A stretch of 64,000 nt of DNA from Chloroflexota bacterium. Lineage in GTDB: Bacteria; Chloroflexota; Dehalococcoidia; Lucifugimonadales; UBA3495. The number at the start of each line of letters is the position of its first letter. The stretch's first letter is position 1. Both the position numbers and the translations under genes were made by a program. Shown here in pieces: positions 16,356 to 25,933 of this stretch. The stretch covers positions 1 to 64,000 of the forward strand of contig JAPPMU010000051.1 in NCBI GenBank assembly GCA_028873965.1, in the 5' to 3' direction. The notes under the pieces were generated by a model. That model searched no databases. It saw only the letters and a list, made by a program, of their open reading frames with translations, and was not told the DNA's origin.

Positions 16356-18776
16356 GTGAGGGACAGAGACGATTTCCCCCGCCGCCTGCCGGCCGAGGTG
16401 GCGCAGTGGCAAGCCGACGGCCTGATTTCCCAGGAGCAAGCCGGCGCCATCCTGGAGCGGTATGGCCTCCCTACGGAAGACGAGCTTCCCGACGAACCCG
16501 CCGCCACGGCTTCCATTGGCTCCGGGGATTTCACCGAAGACTTGGCGGAGCAGGGCGCCCTCGTCAACCGGGCGGTATCCATCATCGGCGTGATGGGCGC
16601 CCTGCTGGTCGGGCTGGGCATCATCATCTACGTCGCCGCCAACTGGGACGTGATCCCGGTCTGGGCCCGGGTCACAATGCTGGTGGGGTTGACGGCCGTG
16701 GTCAATGCGGGCGGTTGGGCGCTGCTGGCCCGGTTCGATTACCCGCGCGCCGGGGTGGCCATGCTGGTGGTGGGAGCGCTGGCGTATGGGGCGGCGATCC
16801 ACCTGATCGCCCAGATTTACCACGTTCCCGTAAATCATCCCAATCTGACCACCGTGTGGTTCCTGGGCGTGCTGCCGATGGGGTATATCGCGCGTTCCCG
16901 CCTGATGGTGGCATTGTCTCTGGCGCTTCTCGTCCTGAGCATGGGGTTCCGCACTCAATGGTGGCTGGGATACTACGGGGAAGAGACGATCCTGTTCCTG
17001 GCGCCGTTGACCCTGGCGCTTTCGGCGGCGGTAGTCTCTCTGGGCCTGCTCCAGTTGCGGTTTGCCTGGACACGACCCCTGGCGGCGTACTGCTACTATC
17101 CCGGCTTGGCGATTGGTTCCGTGGCTTTTTGCGTCATGACGCTCGCCAGCATTTGGACCGACGCGGGAAAACTCGCCTGGGAAGTGGTGTCTCCCGAGTA
17201 TTGGATCACGGCGGGCGTGGCAATCGCGACGGCGGCGGCGGCCACCGCCGGTCTCTGGTGGCCCTCCGGCGGCCAGCGCGACGGGCGCCCACTTGCCCAG
17301 ACTGCCCTGGTGGCCGCGATGGCGGTTACCGGGGCGTCCATGTGGCTCTGGTTCGCCTGGCCCGCGCCCACCCTGTGGTGGCTGTTCAACCTCGTTGCGT
17401 TCGGCGGCATCACGGCGGCGGCTTTCCTGAAGGGCGCGACCCGGCTGCTGGGAGCCGTTGCCGTCCTGTTCGTGGTTCTGGTGGCCTTGCGCTTGGTCAG
17501 CCTAGTGGACTTTGACGGCGAACCCGCGCCGATATTGCTTTCCGCTGCGGCGTTGACGGCGGGGTCGTGCCTTTTCGCCGGGAGCCTGGTGATGAGGGTC
17601 GTGCCCGCGATTGCGCGGTACAACCGGTACGTGGCCGCGGCGGGACTCACGCTGGCGGCGGCCAGCCTGCACGTCATGGGGTATGGGATTTTCTGGCGCT
17701 GGGAAACCCCGCCGGTTTGGGCCTGGATGCCGGCCGAATACTGGATCGTTGCGGCGGTGGGGTGGGTCCTCGCCGCATCGGGGGTTGGGCTGGCCCGGTG
17801 GAAACGCGGGCGTTCCGGCTACGGCGATGCGTTTTGGGAAGCCGGCGCGGTGGCGGTCATGGCGGTGTTGACGCTGGCAATGTGGCTGGGACTGATGTAT
17901 GGGGTGTCGATGTGGCCGATTTTCAACCTCGCCCTGCTGGTGGGTATCGGGGCGTTGCTCTGGTACGGCTATCGACGTCGAGAATTGCCGGTGGCGTACT
18001 TTGCCGGTTTCCTTTTTGCCGTTTCCCTGGTCATACGGTGTTTCACGGCGTTGGGCATTCTGGCAGAGAATGGACTGCTCCTGTGGCTGGGACCGGTGGG
18101 ACTGGGCATTGGTGCGCTGATCTTTCTGACCGGCCGGCTTCGGGTTCGTTGGGCGGGAACCGCCACGGCGGAACTGCGCATCAACTCCCGCGTCTGGGAC
18201 CTGGCCGGTCTGTCGGCGGCCATCGCCAGCGTTTACGCCATGAGCTACAGCGAACCCTGGGCTGCGGCGGCGGGTGGGACGGGGGGTACGGCGCTGGCCT
18301 TCCTGGGAGAATATTGGTTCCTGTCCGGCACGGTTTGGGGCGCGGCGCTGGCCGTTCTGGTCCTGATATGGGTGGTTGACATAAAGCGGTTAGCGCCGGT
18401 CCACGCATCACCGGGACAACTGAATTGGGAGACCTCGGGCGCCGCTGCGATGGGTTTGCTGGCGCTGGTTTCGTGGTTGGGGCTTCTGCTGGGCTGGACG
18501 TGGACGTGGCTTCCGTTGAACGTTGCCCTGCTGTGCACGGTGCTGGCGCTGGTGGCGGCCGGATACCGCTGGAACCGCGCGGACCTGATCAATCTGGCGG
18601 TCATCGCCTTCGCGATTACGCTGTTCACCCGCTATTTCGAGTTTGGCTTCGGGTTGCTGGGGCAATCACTGGCGTTCATCGTCGCCGGGGCGATCATGCT
18701 GGGCATGGGCTTTGGGCTCGAATTTCTGCGCCGGCGAATGCTGCGCGGCGTGCGTGTCGTTGCGGAGCCGGCATGA
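16356..18776 (+). CDS. DUF2157 multi-spanning membrane protein
   Basis: An 806-aa integral membrane protein with roughly 20 hydrophobic helices. The soluble N-terminus (LPAEVAQWQADGLISQEQAGAILERYGL) is the DUF2157 signature. I chose GTG at 16356. Its last codons overlap the next gene by four bases (ATGA), and that gene is a GDYXXLXY protein, the usual partner of DUF2157. The function is unknown; the pair may act together in the membrane. Confidence 0.85.
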   Translation: MRDRDDFPRRLPAEVAQWQADGLISQEQAGAILERYGLPTEDELPDEPAATASIGSGDFTEDLAEQGALVNRAVSIIGVMGALLVGLGIIIYVAANWDVIPVWARVTMLVGLTAVVNAGGWALLARFDYPRAGVAMLVVGALAYGAAIHLIAQIYHVPVNHPNLTTVWFLGVLPMGYIARSRLMVALSLALLVLSMGFRTQWWLGYYGEETILFLAPLTLALSAAVVSLGLLQLRFAWTRPLAAYCYYPGLAIGSVAFCVMTLASIWTDAGKLAWEVVSPEYWITAGVAIATAAAATAGLWWPSGGQRDGRPLAQTALVAAMAVTGASMWLWFAWPAPTLWWLFNLVAFGGITAAAFLKGATRLLGAVAVLFVVLVALRLVSLVDFDGEPAPILLSAAALTAGSCLFAGSLVMRVVPAIARYNRYVAAAGLTLAAASLHVMGYGIFWRWETPPVWAWMPAEYWIVAAVGWVLAASGVGLARWKRGRSGYGDAFWEAGAVAVMAVLTLAMWLGLMYGVSMWPIFNLALLVGIGALLWYGYRRRELPVAYFAGFLFAVSLVIRCFTALGILAENGLLLWLGPVGLGIGALIFLTGRLRVRWAGTATAELRINSRVWDLAGLSAAIASVYAMSYSEPWAAAAGGTGGTALAFLGEYWFLSGTVWGAALAVLVLIWVVDIKRLAPVHASPGQLNWETSGAAAMGLLALVSWLGLLLGWTWTWLPLNVALLCTVLALVAAGYRWNRADLINLAVIAFAITLFTRYFEFGFGLLGQSLAFIVAGAIMLGMGFGLEFLRRRMLRGVRVVAEPA

Positions 18777-19276
18777 CGCGGGTGGCAAGCATCCTGTTTT
18801 TTGCGGTGGTGGCGGCTCAGGTGGTTGGCCTGGTCGCTTTCGCCGGCGTGCGCGAGGTCGCCCTGACCGAGGGGCGCGAGATTATCCTGCAGACCGCGCC
18901 CGTTGACCCGCGCTCGCTGTTTCAGGGCGACTACGCGATTCTGGATTACGAGATTGCGCAAGTCCCGCCGTGGCTGTCAGGACAGCCTGCTGGCGCAAAC
19001 GTGTACGTAATCCTGGCGGAATGTGGTGACGTATGGTGCGCGTCGCGGCACACACGCTCGAAGCCGGAATCGTCGGACGTGTACATCCGCGGGGTGATCA
19101 ACGCGGATGGCCGCCTGGATTTCGGAATCGGCACCTACTTCGTACCTGAGGGCACGGGGCACATCATTGAGCGTGCTCAGGACGTGAAGGTTATCGTCTC
19201 CTTGGACGATCGAGGGCAGGCAGTCATCAAGAGTGTCCTGGTGGACGGCTTCCCTTTCAACCCCGACGGGAACTGA
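18773..19276 (+). CDS. GDYXXLXY domain protein
   Basis: A 167-aa protein with one N-terminal membrane helix (about residues 5-25) and the diagnostic sequence GDYAILDY following PVDPRSLFQ. The rest is probably an extracytoplasmic beta-rich domain. It overlaps the DUF2157 gene by ATGA, so translation is coupled. No biochemical role is known for the family. Confidence 0.85.
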   Translation: MTRVASILFFAVVAAQVVGLVAFAGVREVALTEGREIILQTAPVDPRSLFQGDYAILDYEIAQVPPWLSGQPAGANVYVILAECGDVWCASRHTRSKPESSDVYIRGVINADGRLDFGIGTYFVPEGTGHIIERAQDVKVIVSLDDRGQAVIKSVLVDGFPFNPDGN

Positions 19277-19343
19277 CCACAGGGATATGGCAGGTTCGCC
19301 GCTGGGAGTTACAGCCTCACGCGTACCCACTTGGCGCAATCTG

Positions 19344-19434
19344 TCATTGCGAGCGCAGCGTGGCAATCTCGTCGGGGTAAAGGGCGTAGCTATGGCAAAG
19401 AGATCACTACGTCGCTGCGCTCCTCGCGATGACA
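19344..19434. repeat. CATTGCGAGCGAAGCG-family palindromic repeat
   Basis: Left arm 19344-19370 (TCATTGCGAGCGCAGCGTGG...) and right arm 19400-19434 (...GTCGCTGCGCTCCTCGCGATGACA) are inverted copies. The left flank CCTCACGCGTACCCA (about 19315-19329) is shared with the copy at 51205. The element fills most of the gap between two convergent gene runs. Confidence 0.7.
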
Positions 19435-19455
19435 AACTGTGGACGTCACGAGGGG

Positions 19456-20892
19456 CTACATCCGGTTTCCCCAGTCAACGTACTGCGTCTTCCCCACCGC
19501 GCTGATTTGTAGTTCCTGACAGAACCCGGGCCGCTCAGCTCTATAAACCTGTCGGTCCGGCGCTGGACCCGGTGGCCCATTCTCCAGGGCCTCCAACAAT
19601 ATTCTGCCGTGCATCGCTGGCGCTTCCGCGTCCAGGCCCAGCAGATGCAGGATGGTGGGAGCGAAATCGATGTTGCCCGTTGGCGTCTCGATGATGGTTT
19701 CGCGCTTGAACGAAGGCCCGCCGGCCAGGCCGGTGTTCCGCAGTTCGTGCCGGCTCATGCTGCCGTGCTGACCCTGACCGACGGCGCCACCGGTGGCGGG
19801 AGCATGGCCGGCAAAGCCCGCCGGGTTGGAGCCACTCTGCCACGGGAATGACATGATCAGGTCCGGCGAGCGCGGCCCTTCGCATCCCAGCAGCGCCAGG
19901 GGCAGCGTGCCCGCCGGTTGCCCAACCCGCTCCGACGCGAACAGCGGGCCGCACCAGGGCTGCGCGACCAGCCACGCGGTCAGCTTTTCGGCCGCTTCCG
20001 GCTCGCCGTCGTTGACGTACAGCAGCGCAGACCCGCCGTTGGCCGCCACCGCCACACCGCCGGGCTGGTCAATTGCGGCGAACCCCGCTTCGCGCAGCAG
20101 TTGTTCCAGGCGCACGACCTCGCTGATGGTGGAATATCCGTGATCGGAGGCGATGAAAATGTCCGTAGTGTCAGCGCGGCCATGCTCCTCCAGCCAGGCC
20201 AGCAGCTCGCCGAACTCGGCGTCCGCTTCGGCGAGAGCCTGCGGAGCCCGGCCCAGTCCGACTCCGTCCTCGTGCTGGGTCTTGTCCGGCTCCGACGACC
20301 AGAGCAGCGCTACCGCAGGATCGCGTTCGGGCAGGACGAACTCGGTCAGGATGCGTCTGGCATGGGTCAAACGCGCCGTGTTGGGCAGGTCCTGGGCCGG
20401 CCAGTCGCCAAACCGCTGGGTCAGTTCGGCGTGCAGCGGACGGGGCAAGGTGAAATCGGGATGGATGGTCGCGCCGCCGGCCGTCGCCGCGTTGGGGTTA
20501 TGCATGTAGGCGTTGCCGCTGGTTCCGGTGCCGATGGCGAAGTATTCCATGCCGTGTTGACCCAGCACGTCGGCCAGTGTCGGCGCCAGCAGCGCGTGTC
20601 CGGTGGAGTCGACAACCTCCTGCATCGTGGGTTCCATGGCGGGAATCACGCGATGCGGATCGAAGTCCCGGCACAGGAAGGTGTTTCCGGCCAGGCCGTG
20701 TCGCCCGGGCATACAACCCGTGACCAGGCTCGAGGCGTTGACCCGCGTCACCGTGGGAAACACCGGATGATGGTTGGCGAAGGTGACGCCTCCGTGGGCG
20801 AACCGGGCCAGGTTGGGCATCAGCTCCGGCGTGATCTGCGCCGGCTGGAGACCGTCGAACACCACGATCAATACTTTGCGTTGGACTGCCAT
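19456..20892 (-). CDS. Alkaline-phosphatase-superfamily phosphodiesterase (type I NPP-like)
   Basis: A 478-aa member of the nucleotide pyrophosphatase/phosphodiesterase group. Visible features: metal Asp14 in IVVFDGLQP, nucleophile Thr in FPTVTRVNASSLVTGCMPGRHG, metal residues in SDHGYSTI and HGSMSRHE. No signal peptide is seen. It is the last of 13 minus-strand genes that begin with the hopanoid genes, 19 bp behind a nucleoside hydrolase. It could hydrolyse a nucleotide or phosphate ester, possibly one linked to side-chain processing; that is inference. Confidence 0.82.
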   Translation of the reverse strand: MAVQRKVLIVVFDGLQPAQITPELMPNLARFAHGGVTFANHHPVFPTVTRVNASSLVTGCMPGRHGLAGNTFLCRDFDPHRVIPAMEPTMQEVVDSTGHALLAPTLADVLGQHGMEYFAIGTGTSGNAYMHNPNAATAGGATIHPDFTLPRPLHAELTQRFGDWPAQDLPNTARLTHARRILTEFVLPERDPAVALLWSSEPDKTQHEDGVGLGRAPQALAEADAEFGELLAWLEEHGRADTTDIFIASDHGYSTISEVVRLEQLLREAGFAAIDQPGGVAVAANGGSALLYVNDGEPEAAEKLTAWLVAQPWCGPLFASERVGQPAGTLPLALLGCEGPRSPDLIMSFPWQSGSNPAGFAGHAPATGGAVGQGQHGSMSRHELRNTGLAGGPSFKRETIIETPTGNIDFAPTILHLLGLDAEAPAMHGRILLEALENGPPGPAPDRQVYRAERPGFCQELQISAVGKTQYVDWGNRM

Positions 20893-20911
20893 GGCGCCTC
20901 TCCCTCCATGC

Positions 20912-21871
20912 TCAGATCGCCGCCGGCTGGGACCACCCCAGCAATTCGCGGATTAGTTGTAGTGATGTTGGCACGTCGACACCCCCGGGTTCGGCGATGC
21001 TGATAGGCCCTTCGGTTTCGTCCAGCACCCGGCAACGGCCCCACAGAGTGCTGTCGTCGGTGGTTATCGAGTCATCAACCGTCATCGTCACCGAGCGAAA
21101 CTTGATAGCGTGCGGGTCTGCCGCTGCGACCAGCGTCAGCGGGTCGTACATGTAGAACCGCTCCCGAGTGGGGTCTTGCCTGAACCAACCGGAGAGCAAC
21201 CGTTCGGCCAAGTTACCCGCTTCAGTGGAGGCGCGCGCACCCTCGACATCCTCGCGGGTCAGGAAAACCTGCCGGCACGGCGCCATGTCAATGAGCGTTA
21301 ACGGTATTCCCGATTCCACCACCAGACGGGCGGCGGTGGGATCACTGTAGAAGTTGAACTCTGCGTGCGGCGTGACATTGCCGGGAGACTGCACCGCGCC
21401 GCCCATGACGAGCACGCGCTTCGCCAGCGGTAAAACTGACGGTTGATCCCGATGCAACCGGGCGAGGTTGGTTAACGGACCGAGGGCAATGACGGTGACG
21501 GCGCCCGGATGCGCTCGAAGTGTTGCGGACAGGAACGGCACGGCGCCCGTATCCGTCGTGTGTGTCGCAGGCGCCGGCAGCGGGTGGGTGAGGCCCTCCG
21601 CCGAGTGAACCTGACGAGCGTAAGCGTAGCGTCCGCGTACCGGCCGAGTTGCTCCTTTGGAGACTGGAATATCGGTGCGCCCCACGCTTTCCAGGATGGC
21701 GAGAGCGTTTCTGGTCGCCGGACCTATCGGAACATTGCCCGCAGTTGTGGTCAGGCCGACCACATCCATCTGAGGCGACGACAGCGCCATCAGCAGGGCG
21801 ATGGCATCGTCAACGCCGGGATCGGTGTCGATCACCACCGGGTCCGGAACTGCGGGATGCGGTGACGGCAT
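20912..21871 (-). CDS. Inosine-uridine-type nucleoside hydrolase
   Basis: A 319-aa nucleoside hydrolase. The calcium-binding motif DTDPGVDDAIAL is at about residues 15-26, with GGAV, NVTPHAEFNFYSDP and the C-terminal ligand in MYDPL. In classical enzymes the residue before that last Asp is a catalytic His; here it is Tyr, so the substrate base or mechanism may differ. It has four-base spacing to the upstream SDR gene and belongs to the long hopanoid-headed run. Confidence 0.85.
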   Translation of the reverse strand: MPSPHPAVPDPVVIDTDPGVDDAIALLMALSSPQMDVVGLTTTAGNVPIGPATRNALAILESVGRTDIPVSKGATRPVRGRYAYARQVHSAEGLTHPLPAPATHTTDTGAVPFLSATLRAHPGAVTVIALGPLTNLARLHRDQPSVLPLAKRVLVMGGAVQSPGNVTPHAEFNFYSDPTAARLVVESGIPLTLIDMAPCRQVFLTREDVEGARASTEAGNLAERLLSGWFRQDPTRERFYMYDPLTLVAAADPHAIKFRSVTMTVDDSITTDDSTLWGRCRVLDETEGPISIAEPGGVDVPTSLQLIRELLGWSQPAAI

Positions 21872-21875
21872 GACG

Positions 21876-22916
21876 TCAGGCCGGTTCCAGGAGGACTGAA
21901 TGGCAGTAGGCGCGGATGGCGCGGGCGGACGAGTACTTGAACCGGAAACCGGCGGATTGTTTGAATTTGGCGGAGCTCATTATCAGCGGATGTTTCGACA
22001 GCTGCCTTCCCATCGAGTTAAATGACCGGCTGGATCCGGCGTTTCTGGGCAGTCCGGGAACCCGGCACCATTCCAGAATGTCCAACGAATCCACCACCCC
22101 GTCGCCGGCCACGTTGAACACTCCGTCCAATCGCTGGGTTATCACCCGTTCTATCGCTCGCGCGAGGTCATGTTGGTGCAGGAACTGGAGCGGAAAACTG
22201 CGCTTCCGGTTGGCGGTAACGGCCGGCAGTAATAGCTCGTCAGCCGCAGGGCTCGCGTGATTGGCGCTGACCGACATCGCGGTACGCAGCACGGCCACCT
22301 TCATCGGTTGTTCGGCATTGTTGTGCGCCTCCGCAGGCGTTTCGTCTTCCGCCGCAGAGGGCGATGCCGGCTCAGCATCGGCCAGGTAACGGTGCTGGCG
22401 GCTGGGATTTGTGGAGGTTCGCTCCGTGATAGGGATAGGGTTGTCGGCATTTGCCCCGTAGACACGAACGTCCGACAGGTAGATGAACTGACGCACTCCC
22501 GCGACGCGGGCCGCGCGGAGCCAAAGCTGTGCGTCGGCGCAGAACTGTTCCGGGTTTGGTCCATCGTAATAGCTGCCGACGTGGATCAGCGCATCGACGC
22601 CTTCCAACTGCAGCACGTCCGGGATGTCGGCGATGGTCAGCTCGTGTCCTTCCAGGAACATATCCCACGCTTTCTGCTGCATAAAGTCTGGAATGTCGGA
22701 CATGGTCAGGATGCCGCCCACCCGATTCTGGGCCAGGCGGTAGGTGGAAATCCGTTCCACGGGCCAACGGAGCGGACGCTCGGCGATGGACACCAGCCAG
22801 CAGTCCGGTCGTTCCCGCTCCAGGTGCAGCAGCATCTGCGCCCCGAAGCTGGACGCAGCGCCCACCACGCCGATGGCGTGGGCAAACTCGCGTGACGCTC
22901 CAGATGTGGTGCTCAT
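21876..22916 (-). CDS. NAD-dependent epimerase/dehydratase-like (extended SDR) protein
   Basis: A 346-aa extended SDR-like protein. A nucleotide-binding start is seen in IGVVGAASSFGAQML, a strand IHVGSYYDGPNPEQF, then FIYLSDVRVYGAN. A clear YxxxK is not evident, so catalytic competence is uncertain. It lies between a class II aldolase and a nucleoside hydrolase in the hopanoid-headed run. Sugar-nucleotide or lipid-linked sugar substrates are possible. Confidence 0.65.
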   Translation of the reverse strand: MSTTSGASREFAHAIGVVGAASSFGAQMLLHLERERPDCWLVSIAERPLRWPVERISTYRLAQNRVGGILTMSDIPDFMQQKAWDMFLEGHELTIADIPDVLQLEGVDALIHVGSYYDGPNPEQFCADAQLWLRAARVAGVRQFIYLSDVRVYGANADNPIPITERTSTNPSRQHRYLADAEPASPSAAEDETPAEAHNNAEQPMKVAVLRTAMSVSANHASPAADELLLPAVTANRKRSFPLQFLHQHDLARAIERVITQRLDGVFNVAGDGVVDSLDILEWCRVPGLPRNAGSSRSFNSMGRQLSKHPLIMSSAKFKQSAGFRFKYSSARAIRAYCHSVLLEPA

Positions 22917-22971
22917 GTCTTGGCGCAGCCCTATCTGCGGTTGGGTGGCTGTGACCGGGTCCGGATTGCGT

Positions 22972-23634
22972 TCAGCGCCGGTCCTGAAACATTTGCATCT
23001 CGGTCGCTATGGCGTCGTCGGGTAGCGGGGCGGCGGCCCGCGGCCCGAAGTTGCGGGCGTGCACAAAAATCTGCGCCAGGCGCTCAACCAGGTCGCAGAC
23101 CTCCAGCGCCTCCCAGATGTCCGGCCCCACGCCCACGGCGCCGTGGTTGCGCAGCAGGGCGGCGTTGCGGTCGCCCAACGCGACGTAGGCTTGTTCGGCC
23201 AGTTCTTGCGTCCCCGGGAAGGCGTACTTGCTGACCTTGATCGGACCTCCGATGGTCATCAGCATTTCGTCAATCAGCGGCGGAATGTCCCGGCCGATGA
23301 CCGCCGCCACCGACGCGTATATGGAGTGGGTATGCGCCACCGCCTGAACGTCCGGTCGCTGGCGATAGATCTCGAGGTGAAGGCGGGTTTCCGACGACGG
23401 CGGCATGGGAGCGGGAGACACCGGTTCACCGTCCAGGTTCACCACCACCAGTTCGTCCGGCTCCAGCCGGTAATAGGGGTGATGCGTCGGGGTGACCAGC
23501 AGCAGGCTGTCGTCTCCCGCGTCGGTCAAACGCAGGCTGGTGTTCCCGGAATACGCGCCCACCAGACCGCGCCGGTACATTTCCCGGGTGGCCTCGGTGA
23601 GATTGGCGCGCTGTTCAGACCATTGGTCGGACAC
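22972..23634 (-). CDS. Class II aldolase/adducin family protein
   Basis: A 220-aa zinc aldolase of the fuculose/ribulose-phosphate type. It has SGNTSLR near the start, the zinc ligands in VAHTHSIYASV and LRNHGAVGVG, and a probable catalytic acid in IDEML. The GTG at 23634 has GGAGG upstream and overlaps the end of hpnE by 20 bp, so the two are coupled. Position suggests a role in processing a sugar-derived moiety, but this is inference. Confidence 0.82.
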   Translation of the reverse strand: MSDQWSEQRANLTEATREMYRRGLVGAYSGNTSLRLTDAGDDSLLLVTPTHHPYYRLEPDELVVVNLDGEPVSPAPMPPSSETRLHLEIYRQRPDVQAVAHTHSIYASVAAVIGRDIPPLIDEMLMTIGGPIKVSKYAFPGTQELAEQAYVALGDRNAALLRNHGAVGVGPDIWEALEVCDLVERLAQIFVHARNFGPRAAAPLPDDAIATEMQMFQDRR

Positions 23635-25030
23635 TCTTTTCCTCCAGGGTGCCTGCGGCGGCGCCGAAACGCGACATAACCGCAGCAGCAGCATTATATC
23701 CGCTGATGATTGCCCCCTCCATAGTCGAAGGCCACCCGGTGTCGGTCCATTCCCCTGCCAGAAAGAGATTGGGAGATGCAGTGACCGGCCCGGGTCGAAA
23801 TCGCCGCGCTCCCGGAGTGCACCGGAAAGTGGCGTTGCGCTGTTTTACCACCGTCGATTTCACGAGCTGCGCCTGGCGGGCTTTGGGAAATGCGGCGCGC
23901 ATCTCGTTGGCGATGCTGTTCGTCAGGTCCGGTCTCGGCAGGTCGATGTGTTCCCACGCTGCGCTAATGGACACCGTCAACGACTGGCCGCCGGGCGACC
24001 CGTCACCGCCTCGGATCAATGAATCGTTGAACACCCATTGCAGGGGGTTGTCGAGAAAGTAGCAGAACTCCCCGTCCATCACCGGGCGGTCGTATTCAAG
24101 ATGGACGTTGACGATGGGGGAGGCTTGCAAGCCGGTCAACGAATTGAACGGCTCTTTCCCTGCCAGGCCGTCCGTGATCAAGCTGGGCAGTATCCAGAAC
24201 GGCACCGCGCTCACGTAGGCGTCGGCGCGGAAAATCCGGCCGGCCCCAGCCTCGACACCCAGCACCAAGGCGTCTTCATCGGCCTTGATGGCATGGACCG
24301 GGCAGCCGAGTAGAGTCCGCACGCCCAGCTTGTGTAAGTAGGCTTCGCTCGGCACGCCTACGGCCTGTCCCAGGGGAGCATTGGGATACCCGATGTTGAT
24401 CTCGCGCCTCCCCTTCAACAAGCCGTCCTGGGCGATCATCAACCCCATCGCCGCGCTGACGTCTCGAATGTTGTCGTTGAGAGTTCCCTCGATGATCACG
24501 TTCCAAAGGTTGTAGATACATCGCTCCGACTGGCCGTGGGCCCTCAGCCAGTCGTAAAACGAGGTTGTTTCCATCTCGGGCGCGGTCCGGTCGGCCAGCA
24601 TCGCGGCGATCACGCCGCGAACCGCTCGTAACTTGTCGCCCAGGCTCAAGTGGCGATAGGTGACGAAAGCCGCCAGCAGGTGGGCCGGTGCGGGTCCGCC
24701 GAGTCCGTAGAGTTTTCCCCGGCGACCGGCGCGGTCATAGATATCGACGTTCAGCCTGGGCTGCAAGTGCCACAGGTCGGCGACCTGGATACGCTCGCAG
24801 AACTCTATAAGGTTGCGACACGCGCCCACGAACACGTGCTGCCCGTTGTCCAACTCGCGGCCACTCTCCCGGTCGACGAACGAAAAGGCTCGACCTCCCA
24901 GAGAGTTTCGAGCTTCCAGCAGCGTAACCCGCCAGCCGGACTCCGCGAGCCTGGCAGCCGCAGCGATGCCCGCCAGTCCGCCGCCAATTACCAGCGCCGA
25001 TGGCTCGGCATCGCCGCGGCCGCCGGTCAC
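23615..25030 (-). CDS. hpnE: Hydroxysqualene dehydroxylase HpnE
   Basis: A 471-aa FAD-dependent amine-oxidase-fold protein. The dinucleotide motif is VIGGGLAGIAAAARL, followed by LEARNSLGGRAFSF, and the C-terminal FAD contact is LFLAGEWTDTGWPSTMEGAI. HpnE reduces hydroxysqualene to squalene, the third step after HpnC and HpnD. The GTG at 25030 overlaps the hpnD stop (GTGA) and gives the usual short N-terminus; an ATG at 25054 is the alternative. Downstream it overlaps the aldolase gene. Confidence 0.9.
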   Translation of the reverse strand: MTGGRGDAEPSALVIGGGLAGIAAAARLAESGWRVTLLEARNSLGGRAFSFVDRESGRELDNGQHVFVGACRNLIEFCERIQVADLWHLQPRLNVDIYDRAGRRGKLYGLGGPAPAHLLAAFVTYRHLSLGDKLRAVRGVIAAMLADRTAPEMETTSFYDWLRAHGQSERCIYNLWNVIIEGTLNDNIRDVSAAMGLMIAQDGLLKGRREINIGYPNAPLGQAVGVPSEAYLHKLGVRTLLGCPVHAIKADEDALVLGVEAGAGRIFRADAYVSAVPFWILPSLITDGLAGKEPFNSLTGLQASPIVNVHLEYDRPVMDGEFCYFLDNPLQWVFNDSLIRGGDGSPGGQSLTVSISAAWEHIDLPRPDLTNSIANEMRAAFPKARQAQLVKSTVVKQRNATFRCTPGARRFRPGPVTASPNLFLAGEWTDTGWPSTMEGAIISGYNAAAAVMSRFGAAAGTLEEKSVRPMV

Positions 25031-25923
25031 TTCATCAAAGGGCCCGTGAGCCATGCCCTGGCCATCAACCCCAGCTTGGCGCCTTTGCTCAAGCTGATGC
25101 GCTCTCGAAACACGTCGTATCCGGCGGCTTCGATCTTGTTGAGAACTTCGCCATAGATGAGACCCAGAGCAGCCGGACAGGCGCGTGATCTTGGCGGGAG
25201 GTATGTCAGCAAACCCCGGCCGCTGGCGAAGTACTCCCGGGCCCGGTCGATCTGGAACTGCATCAGGTTGGCAAAGCCGTCGGTGACCGCCCGATTGCCC
25301 AGATCGGATTCGGTCACTCCGAACCGGAGCATTTCGTCCTGCGGCAGGTAAACCCTTCCGAATTCCCAGTCTTCCAGAACGTCGCGGCAGATGTTGGTCA
25401 GCTGCATGGCCAACCCCAGGTCGATGGCGCCCCGGCGGGCCTCTTCGCCGTTGCGATAGCCAAAGATGTGAATGCAAATCAGGCCGACCACCGATGCCAC
25501 CTGGTAGCAGTAGCCGCGCAATTCCTCGAAATTGGCGAACCTGGTCTTTACCAGGTCAGATTCCACTCCGCTCAGGACTTCCTGGAAGTATTCCTGCGGG
25601 ATGCCGTAGGTTGACGCCATGTCGGCCAGCCCGATGAACAGCGGCTGGTTGGCGGTCCCGGCGTAGGCTGCGGCCAGCATGTCGCGCAGGCGCTCGATGC
25701 GCTGCAACTTCTCAGCGTGCGTTCCTTCGGCGTCGACCGAGTCATCACAATACCGGCAGAACGTGTAAGCAACATAGATGGCCCGCCGCTGCCGGGCCGG
25801 CAGCGTCAGGAAGGCGAAATAGAAGTTTCGGGCTTCGCGCCTGGTAACCCGGCGGCATTCCTCATAGGCGGCCGCCAACGCCTCGGGCGACGGTGAGGAT
25901 GCTGTTGGCAAGGGGGTAGTCAT
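25027..25923 (-). CDS. hpnD: Presqualene diphosphate synthase HpnD
   Basis: A 298-aa squalene/phytoene-synthase-family protein. The first aspartate-rich motif is DDSVD (60-64) and the second is in NICRDVLEDWEFGRVYLP. HpnD joins two farnesyl diphosphates into presqualene diphosphate. It lies between hpnC (10 bp upstream) and hpnE (overlapping), the standard hpnCDE order. Confidence 0.92.
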   Translation of the reverse strand: MTTPLPTASSPSPEALAAAYEECRRVTRREARNFYFAFLTLPARQRRAIYVAYTFCRYCDDSVDAEGTHAEKLQRIERLRDMLAAAYAGTANQPLFIGLADMASTYGIPQEYFQEVLSGVESDLVKTRFANFEELRGYCYQVASVVGLICIHIFGYRNGEEARRGAIDLGLAMQLTNICRDVLEDWEFGRVYLPQDEMLRFGVTESDLGNRAVTDGFANLMQFQIDRAREYFASGRGLLTYLPPRSRACPAALGLIYGEVLNKIEAAGYDVFRERISLSKGAKLGLMARAWLTGPLMK

Positions 25924-25933
25924 GGGTCTTGCC